64,000 nt of DNA from Furcasterigmium furcatum (taxonomy: Eukaryota; Ascomycota; Sordariomycetes; Glomerellales; Plectosphaerellaceae). Shown here piece after piece: positions 30,001 to 40,780 of this stretch. The stretch is taken from the NCBI GenBank assembly GCA_001599815.1, contig BCIA01000002.1, forward strand, positions 5,801,626 to 5,865,625. Direction: 5' to 3'. The notes beneath the pieces were generated by a model, which was not told the DNA's origin, ran no database searches, and saw nothing but the letters and a program-made list of their open reading frames with translations. A program made the translations under genes and the position numbers. Positions within the stretch are counted from its first letter, which is position 1; each line of letters begins with the position of its first letter.

Positions 30001-31484
30001 GGTGGCCTGGTGCCTGGCCTGCGTTGCTGCTCGCCTGGGCTCTTTTGTCAGAGCCCTACAAGTGCATGCAGGTTGGCAGATAATGAGAGACCCCTGGCAG
30101 ATAGACCACGAGGAGAAGCCCCAGTTGTCCGTTCCGAAGCGGATATTGCGAGCGCTGGAACATTGACTCGGGTCGGCGGTGGGCCTGCTGGGGACGGTCG
30201 GAACAGACATCGGGAAACGTTTCAATGCAGGTCCAGCAGGGGCGTGCGCCGCGATAAGCTCGGAACATTGCCAGATTGGACTTTCCGTGTATGGACGTGG
30301 TCAGCGTGCAACAAATAATACGAGTACACCGCGGTGATACGTAAGTTCTGTAGATTCACAGTCGGACTTGTCCCGAGCGGCCGGACTTGAGTAACGGGAA
30401 TTAAAAGGGGGAACCGGCTCAGATCAGCGGGATGAAAATGTCCTCCGCCCACACGACAGACCTGAGAGAAAAAGAAAGATGGAGATTCGGGGAGGTCGCG
30501 ATAACGGTAATACCCATGCATGGGAGAATACGGTCGGGAAAATTGTAGATAGCCATGAGTCGTGGCGGGTCTTGGCGAAAGTGTTGTTCCCCAATTCCAG
30601 CAGGGGCGCCAGTGAGGAAAAGGAAATGTCAGCCAAGAGGATGGGACGGGGTATTGGATCCCGCCGGGAGGATGGACGCACAGGTGGGCTGCTCCCAGCG
30701 AAAGGGATGGAGTGGAGGCGAGGACTTTGGCAGCGCGCAGCGCGCTTCCCGGCCCGCGGGAACAACCCCGAGCAGAACTGGTGGTGCTGTTGCGCCGGGC
30801 GGTGGCTAAGGTAGCCAGCCGGCTAGGTGCTTTTGCCCCCCGGGCCCCCCGTACATGGACACGCCCGGCCCTGCCCTCTGCCCTGAGGTCCTGCCGTCCT
30901 CGGAAAGTAGGGACACCCCCCAAATGGAAGCGGCCACTGCACCCGCAGATCTCCCACACATCGCTGGGATCGCACCTGCTGGCACCCGACCTACCCTGTC
31001 CGACCAACCGACCGGCGAACCGCCCATCCCGTCCTGGTCAAGTTGCTCTTCTCCCACCACCTACCACACACCTCCACAGCCAGACGACCACACGCACGCA
31101 CACCTCTCCCAAGACGGGTGACACCATTTCGTCGACCAACCCGACCCGACCCTCCCTCTCTCGCTCTCCACTCTCACGCAGTCTCCCGCATCTCGGGTTG
31201 TCCCTCTCATCCTTCAGCTGCAACCTCTCTGAACGTCCCGTTTCGTCCCAGAGACATCTCCAAGACAGTACACGGTGATACGGCCGCCAAGCATCGTCGT
31301 TGCCTCCTAAGCGAGTGCGCCGCTCACCTCCTCACGCCCGCGCCTGCTCGATTACTTGTATTCCGCTCTGCCTCAATCCCGGAGCGGCCCCGTTGCCTCA
31401 CGAGCCTCGTCAACAGCGGGCGACTCTAGCACAACACTGCCCAACAACATCGAGAATGTCGCCGCCTCAGCTTCCCATCTAGCG
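27039..31484. other. 4.4-kb gene-poor region and long MED12 leader
   Basis: No recognisable conserved gene lies here. One weak candidate (27725-28006, minus) is listed separately. From about 30,870 to 31,480 the + strand is rich in CCxCC/TCTC pyrimidine tracts, as in a long leader before MED12. Other stretches show many short competing frames on both strands without codon bias. Confidence 0.45.
27725..28006 (-). CDS. Possible small one-pass membrane protein (weak)
   Basis: From ATG 28006 a 93-residue frame encodes a Cys-rich N-terminus with a CGTCCTCAASPC cluster. A hydrophobic helix (LAFWQMIGVVLGCLLLISW) and a charged tail (NEREDPEQDRAK) follow. The arrangement resembles small CYSTM-like or Cys-rich membrane peptides, but I do not recognise the family, and chance cannot be excluded in this gene-poor region. 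No intron is evident. The neighbours give no hint of function. Confidence 0.22.
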   Translation of the reverse strand: MSTLNQGMASPVSGQGRCGTCCTCAASPCVPFSSYSSSDWQCLAFWQMIGVVLGCLLLISWNLVYPSNEREDPEQDRAKYQITEVKVSTARPP

Positions 31485-34400
31485 ATGACCTCCCGGACCC
31501 CAATGGGCGTCCAACCGCCGCGACCGCCCCAGCGCAGCTTGAGCTCCGGCTTGACGGTCCAAAGGCCTCCCCATCAGCGCGCCCTCTCCGCCCAGTACCT
31601 CCCTCAGTCGCCAATCCGCAGGGACAACCTGATCGACCTGACCGCAGATACCAACGATGCCGCCGTTGCCCAGAACCGCTACGGCACCCTGCCCCGGCAT
31701 GGCTCGCGCCTCAAACTCGAGCTTTCCAGCGATGGTTCCGCCGGCATCTTCCAGCCCGTCGTTGCCGACTCGCCCCAGACCCTGACGCCCTCCCGTGTCA
31801 TGCCGAAAAACGACGCCTCCAGCGCCGGCGACTTCAGCTCTCCTGCTTCCAACAAGGCCCTGCCCGCCACCGACTCGGACAATCCTCCCATGCCCATGCC
31901 CAAGCGCCGACAGAGGTTCACCTTGCCGGCACCCGCCAAGGTGACGCCGACACCGACCATCGCCACGAAAAAGGACGGACGCCCCAAGCCATACACCACC
32001 GAGGTCCCCAGCGCGGCGCCCCGGTATGCGCCGCTGCATAAGAAGCCCGAGAACGGCAAGGGTGGCTATGGATCCGGTCAGACGACGCGGGAAACGCAAG
32101 AGATGGGCCATGCCGACTTCTTTCCCTGGACCGGGAACCACGCCGAGGATCAACTGTCGGACACGATCGTCAAGCAAGGCTTTTTCGACAAGGCCACTGC
32201 GCCCCAGACCGAGACGACATCGGCCAAGTCGGCCATCTTTCCAGCCCTGAAACACAAGAACGGCCTTCACCTGCTGTCCAGCATCTTTATCGGTGTCATG
32301 GGCCAGAGAAAACACAACGGACAGGTCACCGCCCCGTCTGCCTTCAAGCCGCCGCCTCGAGTCACCCTTACTGACACTAAACGGGAGGTCTGGATGCGCG
32401 ACTTGGCGAACCCTGCCATATCCCTTCGGAGGCTGAGCCGAACGATCCCACACGGCATCAGAGGCAAGGGCCTGCTGGATCACTGCTTAAACAAGAAAGT
32501 GCCTACGGAAAGAGCCGTGTGGCTGGTGCGCTGCGTGGGCGCTAACGACCTCAGGACCGTCAAGAGAAAGGGTGTCAACGGCGCCGTGGTTATGGGCGGC
32601 GAGGCGAAATGGCTCAAGGACTGGACCATATTCGTTGAGCAGTTCGTCGAGTCTGTCACCTCGTCCTTCGGCGACGCCGACTGGAAGGCCAAGTTCCAGT
32701 ATGCGATTAGGCTCGCAACCCACCTCTATGCCGAATGCCTGCTCGACCGCGATCATTACATGGACTGGTTGGTCAGCGGACTCGAGAATGCCAGCCAGAC
32801 CAAACTCCCCATGTGGATTCTGATCAGCCAGATATACTGGAAGGACCTGCTTCGCCTGCGAAGATACGGACGTCGACTCGTCGCGGCGCTGCTCACCCAT
32901 CTTCACGCGGTATGTAGATTGCGCCCAGGAGCTCAAGCGAGCTATTCTAACGTCTACCAGATTTACCAGGACCCCGACCGCGACATTCTCTCGCAACTCA
33001 CCGACAGACTTGCATCACTACTGATCCCCCTTCTTATCAACTCCCCCGACAACTTCCTCTCACCACCGACATGGCTCAAATGCAGGGAGGCCCTGTCAGC
33101 GTCTCTACCGATGAACAACGACGCAGCACATACCGCATATAACTGCCTGAACTCGAGAAACGAGCAGCTGTTGGCCTCGAGCAGCAAATCACAGCCAGCA
33201 AACCGACAGATTCTCATCAAGCATCTCGATTCTACCTTTCAAACATTATACACAAACGAACTATCCGCAACCTGCTGGGCTGTCAGTGACGACAAGAGGA
33301 TGATCATGCGAACAGTCCTGGAGTGGTGCACCTCGTGCTACCGGCCGGGCCAGGCCAAGGTCTATGTCGCGGCAAGCTTGCTGCGGGCCTGGGCAAACAT
33401 GAATATCGACACTACCCGGGCCATCTTGGACTTCCTCGACACCACGCCGCCACAGGAGTCCACCTCGAAGCGTTGGTTCTATCATCTTGTGTCTGAGCTC
33501 TCACGCACGGGACACTTCAGCACTCATGCCTACACGCTCTGGTTGATCTCCCGCGGCGGAGTCCGAACTGTGTCAGACACCGAGCCGGACGCCCCGTGTA
33601 TGACAAGGTTGCTCGTGGAGCTTCCACTGCATGGCATTGACGTATCATTCAAGGAGACCAGGGCGCAGCTGCTTCGACGTGCCTCATACGACGTTAGCGA
33701 CGAGGCTAATGACATTGACACGGCGCTCAAGGTCTTACAGCATGCCCTTGGTATTCCCCTCGACCCGCAGGATGCGGTTACCCAGCGAAAGCCCATGGCC
33801 CTGAACAGGATTTGCCGAGCCATCAGCAGCAGCAGTCGAACTCTGCAGACCGAGGTCGGACTTCAGCTCATGCACCTCGTCCGCTCCGAAGCGCTGCACG
33901 TCTCTATCAATGTCTTCAGCTTTGTGCGATCCGTCCTGCTCGCCGCTGCAGACTTCACGAGCATGGCGCACGTGATCAAGGTGGCGATCAGGTCGAGCGA
34001 TGCCGAGCTCCTCGCCTCGTGTGCTGATACAGTCAACGTTCATCTTCCCGTCTTCGCGGCTATCGGCATGGCTCGAGATCTTTGTGACATGCTGCTGGAT
34101 CGCTTGAAAGCCATGAGCGACGAGCACGGCTCTCCAGCAAGGCCACTACTCGTGGCTCTCAGCAGCTTGACCAGCCAGGTACCAGGGCTGTCCAACACGG
34201 CTGCCCATCTCCGGAGGGAGCTCCAGCAAAGCGACAGAAGCACGGCAATAGACGCATGCTCGCCTGTATCCGACAACATGCCCATGCGCCTGCAGGATGC
34301 CGAGAGCGAATTGGCCGAGGAGATCGAGAAGCTTCTGATCAGCGGCAGCAGCGTGGATCGTCCGACAATGGACCGACTCTTCCACACCATCGTGAGCAGG

Positions 34401-36125
34401 CTCGAGTCCTCGTGGACCACCGCCCCCGACAAGCAACGCGCGTTCGGTACTCTGCTCGCCCGCCTGCGCGTCTTCGACCGGCAGCACTTCGATGTGCGGA
34501 TGACAGACTGGGTTCACCACGTTAGCAGTCTCACGAATCGGCCTAAGATTGCAGGCATCTACCCTGGGCTGATCAGTCTCGGGTGCCTCACCCTCTCGAC
34601 GATTCTCACGACTACCAACCCTCCGGATATTGCAAGCTTTGCAGCTGCCCCGATCTCGCCGGGCACCACGTCTACCTACATGCAGGAGATCCTCCAGCTG
34701 GTTACGATGCCGCTGCCAGCAAAGGCGGCCGTGACCCCCGAGGAGGGCTACCGCTTCTACGTCGAGCAGCGACTGGCTCCCCAGAGGCACCACAAGGAAC
34801 TTGTGACTCTTGTGCGCAACGCCTTGCTGGAGTACTCGAAGCTTCAGCAGCAGCAAGCAGACCTATCCGAGACGCCTCTTTCCAAGGACGATGTGCGAAA
34901 TCAGATGTTCGAGCTTCTGCGGATGCTCATACTGGCAGATTCTCCGTCCACTGTTCAGGTTCTCGGCTTGAAGCTACCCGACTCGCCACTGGCCAGTATC
35001 TTGGCCAACATTACGACCAAACTGCTGGCTCCAGCCAAGGACCCTGACGTCCCCATGACGTTCGAGACAGTTCTCGAGATGGCCAACGATTTTGCACTTC
35101 CGTTCTGCCAGCTGAAGCTGTCCATCGGATTAGTGCCCAACAGGACGCCAATTCCCACCGGCAACGAGGAGCAACAGCCATCACAGATGGACATGTTGTC
35201 GAAGGCACTAAACCAGGCAGTCGACACCAAGAACATGATGTGGACGAGCATCTTGCCCTACCTGAGCGAGGAAATCACGGAGCATCTTAAGCGGCAGACG
35301 CAAAGTCGTTTCCTCAGTCTCTTCCCGTCCCTGAAGGCTTCTGAGGCGGCTGAACCTGCACCCCAGGACGCGGATCGACTGACGGCAAGCCTTTTGTCTG
35401 TCGTGGAGTCCATCATCCAAGGCCGGCCGCCGCTCAAGACATCTCAGCTGAATCCCACGATGGTCGACAAACTGGCAGAGCTGTGGGAGATCTTGGCATC
35501 GGCCGACGACGACAAGAAGGAGCTTCGCACGGCCACACTGCAGCACTGGCTTCCGGCGCTGCTCAAATTCATCACGCTGCACACAACAGCCAACGAGGTC
35601 GCGCCGCCGCCAACCACGCCAGCCGCAAGCAGTATGAAGCCTCCAGCAAACACCGTGGCGACAGAAACCCGAGCACGCATGCTTGTCGTTTTGGCAGGCT
35701 TGGTATTGGAGCTTCAGGGACTCAGCATGGAAGAAGCCAGCAAGCATAGCGAGCTCCGCGAGGCAGTGTTCGACCTCGCCATGCTCCTCGTTGACAACCT
35801 AACAGAGGACGCTCGCCTGCAATGCGTCCGCATCGTCATTTCGGGAGGAGGGGCTCAGGGCTCCGGCTCCTCGGACGCCAGGCTGCGATATCTTTTCAGC
35901 TCGGCACCCCCATGGAAGGAACAGTTCATGCTCGCACATAGGCAGACCCCCCAGCCATCTACAGGGGCACAGAGGATGAAGACGCACATCAGCGTCCAGC
36001 AGTCTTACAAGCTGACGCCTTACATCTTCCGCAAATGGGAGCTCCTGTCGGAGCCATCGCCCGTCGTAGGCGAGAACGACACGGCACTCAGCTTGACGCT
36101 CTTCGAGGCGATCAAGATACAATGA
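31485..36125 (+). CDS. MED12: Mediator subunit 12 (Srb8), CDK8-module scaffold
   Basis: I start at the ATG giving MTSRTPMGVQPP, because the frame upstream opens with non-ATG codons. One intron (32910-32960, gtatgt...ctaacgtctaccag) is likely; removing it leaves 1529 residues, a normal fungal Med12 length. The N-terminal 190 residues are Pro/Ser/Arg-rich. The Med12 signature follows: FFPWTGNHAEDQLSDTIVKQ, then GFFDKA, then LLSSIFIGVMGQR. A long alpha-helical scaffold occupies the rest, including VWMRDLANP-ISLRRLSRTIPHGIRGKGLLD and ERAVWLVRCVGANDLR. Med12 activates Cdk8-CycC and links the kinase module to core Mediator in the nucleus. The C-terminus lacks a long Gln tract. The intron is 51 bases and stop-free, so its retention inserts 17 residues without a frameshift. 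Confidence 0.95.
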   Translation: MTSRTPMGVQPPRPPQRSLSSGLTVQRPPHQRALSAQYLPQSPIRRDNLIDLTADTNDAAVAQNRYGTLPRHGSRLKLELSSDGSAGIFQPVVADSPQTLTPSRVMPKNDASSAGDFSSPASNKALPATDSDNPPMPMPKRRQRFTLPAPAKVTPTPTIATKKDGRPKPYTTEVPSAAPRYAPLHKKPENGKGGYGSGQTTRETQEMGHADFFPWTGNHAEDQLSDTIVKQGFFDKATAPQTETTSAKSAIFPALKHKNGLHLLSSIFIGVMGQRKHNGQVTAPSAFKPPPRVTLTDTKREVWMRDLANPAISLRRLSRTIPHGIRGKGLLDHCLNKKVPTERAVWLVRCVGANDLRTVKRKGVNGAVVMGGEAKWLKDWTIFVEQFVESVTSSFGDADWKAKFQYAIRLATHLYAECLLDRDHYMDWLVSGLENASQTKLPMWILISQIYWKDLLRLRRYGRRLVAALLTHLHAVCRLRPGAQASYSNVYQIYQDPDRDILSQLTDRLASLLIPLLINSPDNFLSPPTWLKCREALSASLPMNNDAAHTAYNCLNSRNEQLLASSSKSQPANRQILIKHLDSTFQTLYTNELSATCWAVSDDKRMIMRTVLEWCTSCYRPGQAKVYVAASLLRAWANMNIDTTRAILDFLDTTPPQESTSKRWFYHLVSELSRTGHFSTHAYTLWLISRGGVRTVSDTEPDAPCMTRLLVELPLHGIDVSFKETRAQLLRRASYDVSDEANDIDTALKVLQHALGIPLDPQDAVTQRKPMALNRICRAISSSSRTLQTEVGLQLMHLVRSEALHVSINVFSFVRSVLLAAADFTSMAHVIKVAIRSSDAELLASCADTVNVHLPVFAAIGMARDLCDMLLDRLKAMSDEHGSPARPLLVALSSLTSQVPGLSNTAAHLRRELQQSDRSTAIDACSPVSDNMPMRLQDAESELAEEIEKLLISGSSVDRPTMDRLFHTIVSRLESSWTTAPDKQRAFGTLLARLRVFDRQHFDVRMTDWVHHVSSLTNRPKIAGIYPGLISLGCLTLSTILTTTNPPDIASFAAAPISPGTTSTYMQEILQLVTMPLPAKAAVTPEEGYRFYVEQRLAPQRHHKELVTLVRNALLEYSKLQQQQADLSETPLSKDDVRNQMFELLRMLILADSPSTVQVLGLKLPDSPLASILANITTKLLAPAKDPDVPMTFETVLEMANDFALPFCQLKLSIGLVPNRTPIPTGNEEQQPSQMDMLSKALNQAVDTKNMMWTSILPYLSEEITEHLKRQTQSRFLSLFPSLKASEAAEPAPQDADRLTASLLSVVESIIQGRPPLKTSQLNPTMVDKLAELWEILASADDDKKELRTATLQHWLPALLKFITLHTTANEVAPPPTTPAASSMKPPANTVATETRARMLVVLAGLVLELQGLSMEEASKHSELREAVFDLAMLLVDNLTEDARLQCVRIVISGGGAQGSGSSDARLRYLFSSAPPWKEQFMLAHRQTPQPSTGAQRMKTHISVQQSYKLTPYIFRKWELLSEPSPVVGENDTALSLTLFEAIKIQ

Positions 36126-37907
36126 TTCGACGACGACAACAGCATTTCATACTTTCATCATCCAGAGATTCAGACATAGGGCCGGGGATCGACACGCCGG
36201 GTGTGGCGTGGGCGGTGGTGCATGACCCAGACAGACACTTACTTCACTTTGTACTGTGTATGCATACGACAGCGGGTGGCAACAGCGGAGAGCATTGAGC
36301 GGCTTTGGAGAGGAGAGTAGGCTGCTTTTTCCTTACCCTCTCATCAACATTTTTTTTTTCCGGGGGTGATACCATGTCGCATTCATTTCATCAGGATATC
36401 GGGCTCTGGGAAGCTCGAGAGCGGAGAGCGAGAGCCGGCTGAGCTCGTGTGTATGTGTAACATGATGACACGGCGTACCTGGGTTCGCAGGCGGCATTAC
36501 CACGTAGTAGAGACGAGATGAGATGAGATGAGATGACAGGAACAGCGAGCATGGTGATTTGTCCAGACCCGACTTGAATATTTGTGATGATTTGCGTGGC
36601 CGCTTGTGATCGACGGGGATTCCGAGGGGCAGGTTGCGCTCAGGCGGAGGCGTTGACCGGGTCACCTTGGGACGACATGGTGCGATGAACAGACCACTTC
36701 GGCAAGGCATGGCCTCGGGACAGACCCCTGAAGCAGATCTGACAGGACGGGAGGCTAGCGGGGATGGGCCATATGTGGTCGGCGGTAAGACCTGGGGGCT
36801 GGGCTGGTAGTCGGTATCAGAATGTCGCTGAGCCGTGTCTGCGGCGTCGCAGAGTCGACGTCCGGTTACACTCGCGGGGGCTGGCGCTTGGTGCAGGCCG
36901 CGCCGTCGTCGCCGCCGAAGAGTTGGCCGCAGTTCTGGCCCGCGAGTCGCCTGGGCGGGTTTCGAGGTCGCGCTGGTCTCGGCAATTGCGAGGGTCGTTC
37001 TTTTGGGGGAGTGGATGGCGTCGAGATGATGTCGAGATGCACCTGTTCCCGTGAAAGAAAGCAAAATAGTGGCTCGACGGCAGTCTTGGTATGAAATACT
37101 GTCGAGAGAGATCGTGTCCCAGCAGTCGAACGAGCGTGGTGTTGCAGTGCTGCTCGCACAAGGAGCGAGGGTTGTAGGAGGCAGGCCCCAGAGCCCGGCC
37201 GTGCCCAGGTCGCGGGCGGGTTTCGATTTGGCCCCTGAAACGGCGAGGGCCCACCCCGTGAGACCCAGACCGTCGCACCTCGCATGTCACTCTTCGGCCT
37301 CAGAAAGGGAAGGAGAAAGGGAGACGGGAAGGAGGCAGGGAATGACGTTTCTTCCTAAGGTTCTTTCCCGCTGATCATCGTCGCAGTGCCGTGCTGGACG
37401 GGGAAAGAGCAAACTCCAGCGTCCCGACTCTTCCTCCTTTGCATCTTGCATCTTCACTTCTTCACTTTTTCGGAGATTTTCGACTTCCCCTTCACTTCGT
37501 TTCTCCCCACGACGCTTGCGTCTGTTCATTTCGTCTCCCAGCTGGCCTGACTTTTACCATTCATTGTTCGATTTTAATTTGGCCCCGGTCGTCACGAGAT
37601 AGCCTGCCCACCCTTGGCTGCGAGAGATTCCGAGAAGGCCGGCTTGTATAAACGCAGTGCAGCGTACAAGGTCATCCCCACCACCCGCCCACGACGCCTT
37701 TCCTGAATCCGCAGCATTGCCCGGGGCAATTTACTTCGGCTGCCTGCCCGCTCGACTCTCGGAGGGACACGACGATCGACGACTTCATCCTTCTCCCCCC
37801 TCGCATCGCTGGAGAGTTACCCCGCCACTGCCTTCCGGACGGGAAGCCGAGTCATCGCAAGCCTTCCAGGGCGGATTCGGACTACACGAGACACGACAGA
37901 CACCGAC
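36126..37907. other. Spacer between MED12 and the small secreted peptide gene
   Basis: No gene was recognised. The part 37,380-37,907 is pyrimidine-rich and probably the leader of the peptide gene. A pentanucleotide microsatellite lies at about 36,513-36,535 and a T-run at about 36,350. Confidence 0.45.
36513..36535 (+). repeat. (GAGAT)n microsatellite
   Basis: About four tandem copies of gagat follow gagac downstream of MED12. This is a simple repeat with no apparent function. Confidence 0.8.
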
Positions 37908-38134
37908 ATGCAACTCTCCTTTACCGCCATAATCGCCTTGGGCACCGCCCTCGCTTCCGCCGGGGTCGTCATCATCCCCTCCGAACAGAACCAGGTCGTG
38001 GCCCCTTCCGGCGATGACTGCTTCTTCGGCGTCATCACGCCCATCGGTTGCGCGTAAGTGTGCAGAGCTGTCGAGATGGGTTGGAAGGATGCATGGCTGA
38101 CTAGCGACTTACAACCAGACCTCTGAGGCGCTGA
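37908..38134 (+). CDS. Small secreted two-cysteine peptide precursor
   Basis: Exon 1 (37908-38053) and a 16-base exon 2 (38119-38134) give 53 residues. They join over a canonical intron with donor gtaagt, branch ggctgac and acceptor accag. Residues 1-19 (MQLSFTAIIALGTALASAG) form a clear signal peptide with an A-S-A type cleavage site. The mature part of about 34 residues has VVIIPSEQNQVVAP, then C38 and C48 enclosing a nine-residue hydrophobic loop (FFGVITPIG), and ends APLRR. The basic Arg-Arg end could be a Kex2/Kex1 trimming site. I do not recognise a family. A perfect intron, signal peptide and in-frame short second exon make chance unlikely. It could be a peptide signal, effector-like peptide or short surface protein. 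Confidence 0.6.
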
Positions 38135-39254
38135 GCGAATGCCACCATGCGTCAATAGCGCCGTCAACCCAATCCTTCCCGCATGTCACCCGATCCGCGT
38201 ACCACTAGACTGTCAGCCTCCAGATCTTCCCACGACGTCGACCAATGCATATTTTCCGGTTACCAGGCATCACGACACGATCAGCGAAGCGCATCTCGAT
38301 TTCAAACCAATCTCAGCAGCAACTGAAGAAGCATATCGAGCAAGGAGGATCAGCATGGCATCACGGCACTCGGCAGTATGGCACGACAGGCATCTCAGGA
38401 TCACCACTGTACACTTCTTTTAATCAACACACTCGCGCCGCCCGAGGCTTGTTGGAGACAGCTGCTCGATTCTGTCTCCTCTGGCCGACGGGACATCATC
38501 TTCCACCAGCATGCCGACCGACACGGCCTTCCCTTATCTTCTCCCTCGTATAGACTTCCAAGTTGTCAGCAAGCGGTCATCAATACACACCAAACTTGTA
38601 AAACCCCACTGCCCATGGTCCCTCGCATCACGAACTCGCCGGACAATCATAGATCGTACTTAAATTGGTATAGCGGAAAGTCTGATGTATCTATATATCG
38701 AGAGAAAAAAAAAGAATCACCGGTCATGCGCCCCGTGCCTGCAAGGGCGTTTCGCCGTCCCCGTAAACCTTATGCAACACCATCGTATATTCTCTCCTCC
38801 CTGCCGCCACCGACGACGCAGGTGGACTTTCGCGCGTGGCTTCGGCGCACGTCAAATCTGACGCCCTCTGTACCTGTCGGCACATCGTCAAGGATCAGAC
38901 GGATGAACGGGCAGCCCCTGGCGATCTTGCCCCGGCGCCTTCAGCCCGTCGGTGGTACCCGAGACATTCAGCTTGAAGCAGTGGGAGCGACAGCGGTCTA
39001 GTCAAGTATGGTGCAAGACTCTCAATGGTGCGAAGATCCTAAATAGCACGTTAGGAGAGGTACTTTTAGAGGTGATGATTAATGTAAGCAATGAATAGGC
39101 ACGGCAAGGAATTCAAATCATTACAATCTAACCCCGTGGCACCGGGGTCTTGTCTCGATTCCGGCTACTTTCCAGAACGCCCTGACTCCCGAAGAAAAGA
39201 GTACACAGACCTCGGAGGGGGGATTTAGATACCCCTCCGAGCGACGACAGCCCG
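38135..39254. other. Spacer without recognisable gene
   Basis: The sequence is lower in G+C than its surroundings, especially about 38,200-38,720 and 39,000-39,130. There are no conserved frames or repeats. Confidence 0.45.
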
Positions 39255-40780
39255 TTACAGCGCCAGCATCACACCCAGCACGCCCAACGCAGCCAGCGAT
39301 GCGCCCCCCAGCGGCGCCAGGCTCCCGGCGGCGCTGTCGCTGTTGGGCGTGCCGCCTCCGCCGCCTCCGCTCGAGCTGCTGGGAACTGGCTCACCTCCGT
39401 CGCACTGCACATCGCTGCAGTTAATCGCGCTCGCGTTGCACTCGCCGGTGAACTTTGCCGTGGCGTTCTTGCCGGCGGGGATCATCTGCAGGTTCGAGCC
39501 GCAGTTGATGTACTCGGCGAAGTGCAGCGCGGGCGTACCCTGGTCGAACACGGTGTACACGGACCGCAGGAACGAGTCCCCAAGGATGTAGCTGCCGTCG
39601 GTCTCGGTGTCGGCGCCGAGGACGCAGATGTCAGGGCCGGCCTCCCAGATGAACTCGGCCAGGGGCACGTGGACGGTGTGTCCCGCGAAGGTGAAGTCCA
39701 CGGTGCCGTCCTGGCCGCAGGGGACGACGTACAGCTGGACCGACTGGTCGTACTTCCCGCCCAGCTGCACGCCCAGGTCTTGGACGACATTTTCGGGAAG
39801 GTAGCTGAGCGTTGCGCCCGTGTCGAAGAAGACGGGGAAGCTCGAGTCCCTGATTGCGGTGGAGTCGCCATTCTGGTCGCTGACGCCGATGGAATCGAGC
39901 TGCACCCAGTACCTGGCCAGCTTCTCGTTGTTCTGCGGGGGGAGAATGGGCATCGTGAAGAGCTCGCCTGCGAACTTCTTGGTGTCGACGCCGCCAAAGG
40001 AGATGACGCCGCTGCCGGTCTTCTCCTGTTTCGTTCCCAGGGCGACGCCGAAGGCGCGGGCCTCCGTCACGTTCTGCGCCTGAAGCTCGTCTATCAGAGT
40101 CGGGTACTGCGTGTTGACATTCTCGCCGAAGCTGAGGCCGAGGATGCCGGTCGTGAGATCTACGCTGTCGAGAGCGTAGCCGAAGATGACGCTTTTGAGA
40201 TCGATGTCTACTCACCCTGCATTAGAAGCCTGCTCTCTACTCATATCTTGTCAAGGTTCTTACCTGTCCCCGGCACATGGACGTTGTCGGAGTAATACTG
40301 GAGAACCACCTTTCCCTTTCCATAGCTAATGGTGTTCTGCAACTGAGACTCCATCGCCGTCTTCGAGCTGGTGGGCTTGTAGTGACCGTGGTCATCGCAG
40401 ACCTGTTCTTGCATGGAGTTGCCGGCCTTGTCGCAGTTCGGGTTGAGCCACAGCTCGGAGGATCCGGTATCGAGGGCGACCTTGACGTCTTGCCCAGGAG
40501 ACCCCATGCTGACTGAGGGGTGTTAGGAGTGGTTTTGGAGGGCGCAAAAGCACAACTTACGTCCGATGAGATAGCTTGTTGATGTCATGTTGTAAATCTC
40601 GGCGTTGGTGTCGTCGCTTTTCCTCCGCCTCATCCTGCTCGCGGGATGAACCCGGACATCGTGGTAGACTGGCAGGGCGAGGGGAGCCGCCTTGCCCGAG
40701 CTGCCTTCACCGCGCGCAATCGCAATGGCAGAAGCGCAGGCCGCCGAGGCCGCCCACAGCAGTGTGCCGAGAGGTGCCAT
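39255..40780 (-). CDS. GPI-anchored aspartic protease (yapsin-like, A1 family)
   Basis: Exons 40780-40561, 40512-40264 and 40210-39255 give 474 residues. A signal peptide (MAPLGTLLWAASAACASAIA) is followed by a propeptide with a dibasic RMRRRK cluster at about 50-55, a likely Kex2 site. Mature folding begins YNMTSTSYLIGLSMGSPGQ. The two catalytic Asp motifs are VALDTGSSELW (D88) and VFFDTGATLSYLP (D286). GILGLSFGENV and a late GDSFLRSVYTVFDQG match pepsin-type A1 proteases. The C-terminus is Ser/Gly-rich and ends in a hydrophobic segment (ASLAALGVLGVMLAL), indicating a GPI anchor. Yapsin-like enzymes act at the plasma membrane and cell wall, processing surface proteins. Splice acceptors were chosen to give the in-frame LSMGSPGQ and TVDIDLKSV joins. 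Confidence 0.93.

Noticed and set aside
36333..37064. 243-codon minus-strand frame downstream of MED12
   Set aside because: Low-complexity Ser/Pro/Arg sequence with several competing frames and no domain.
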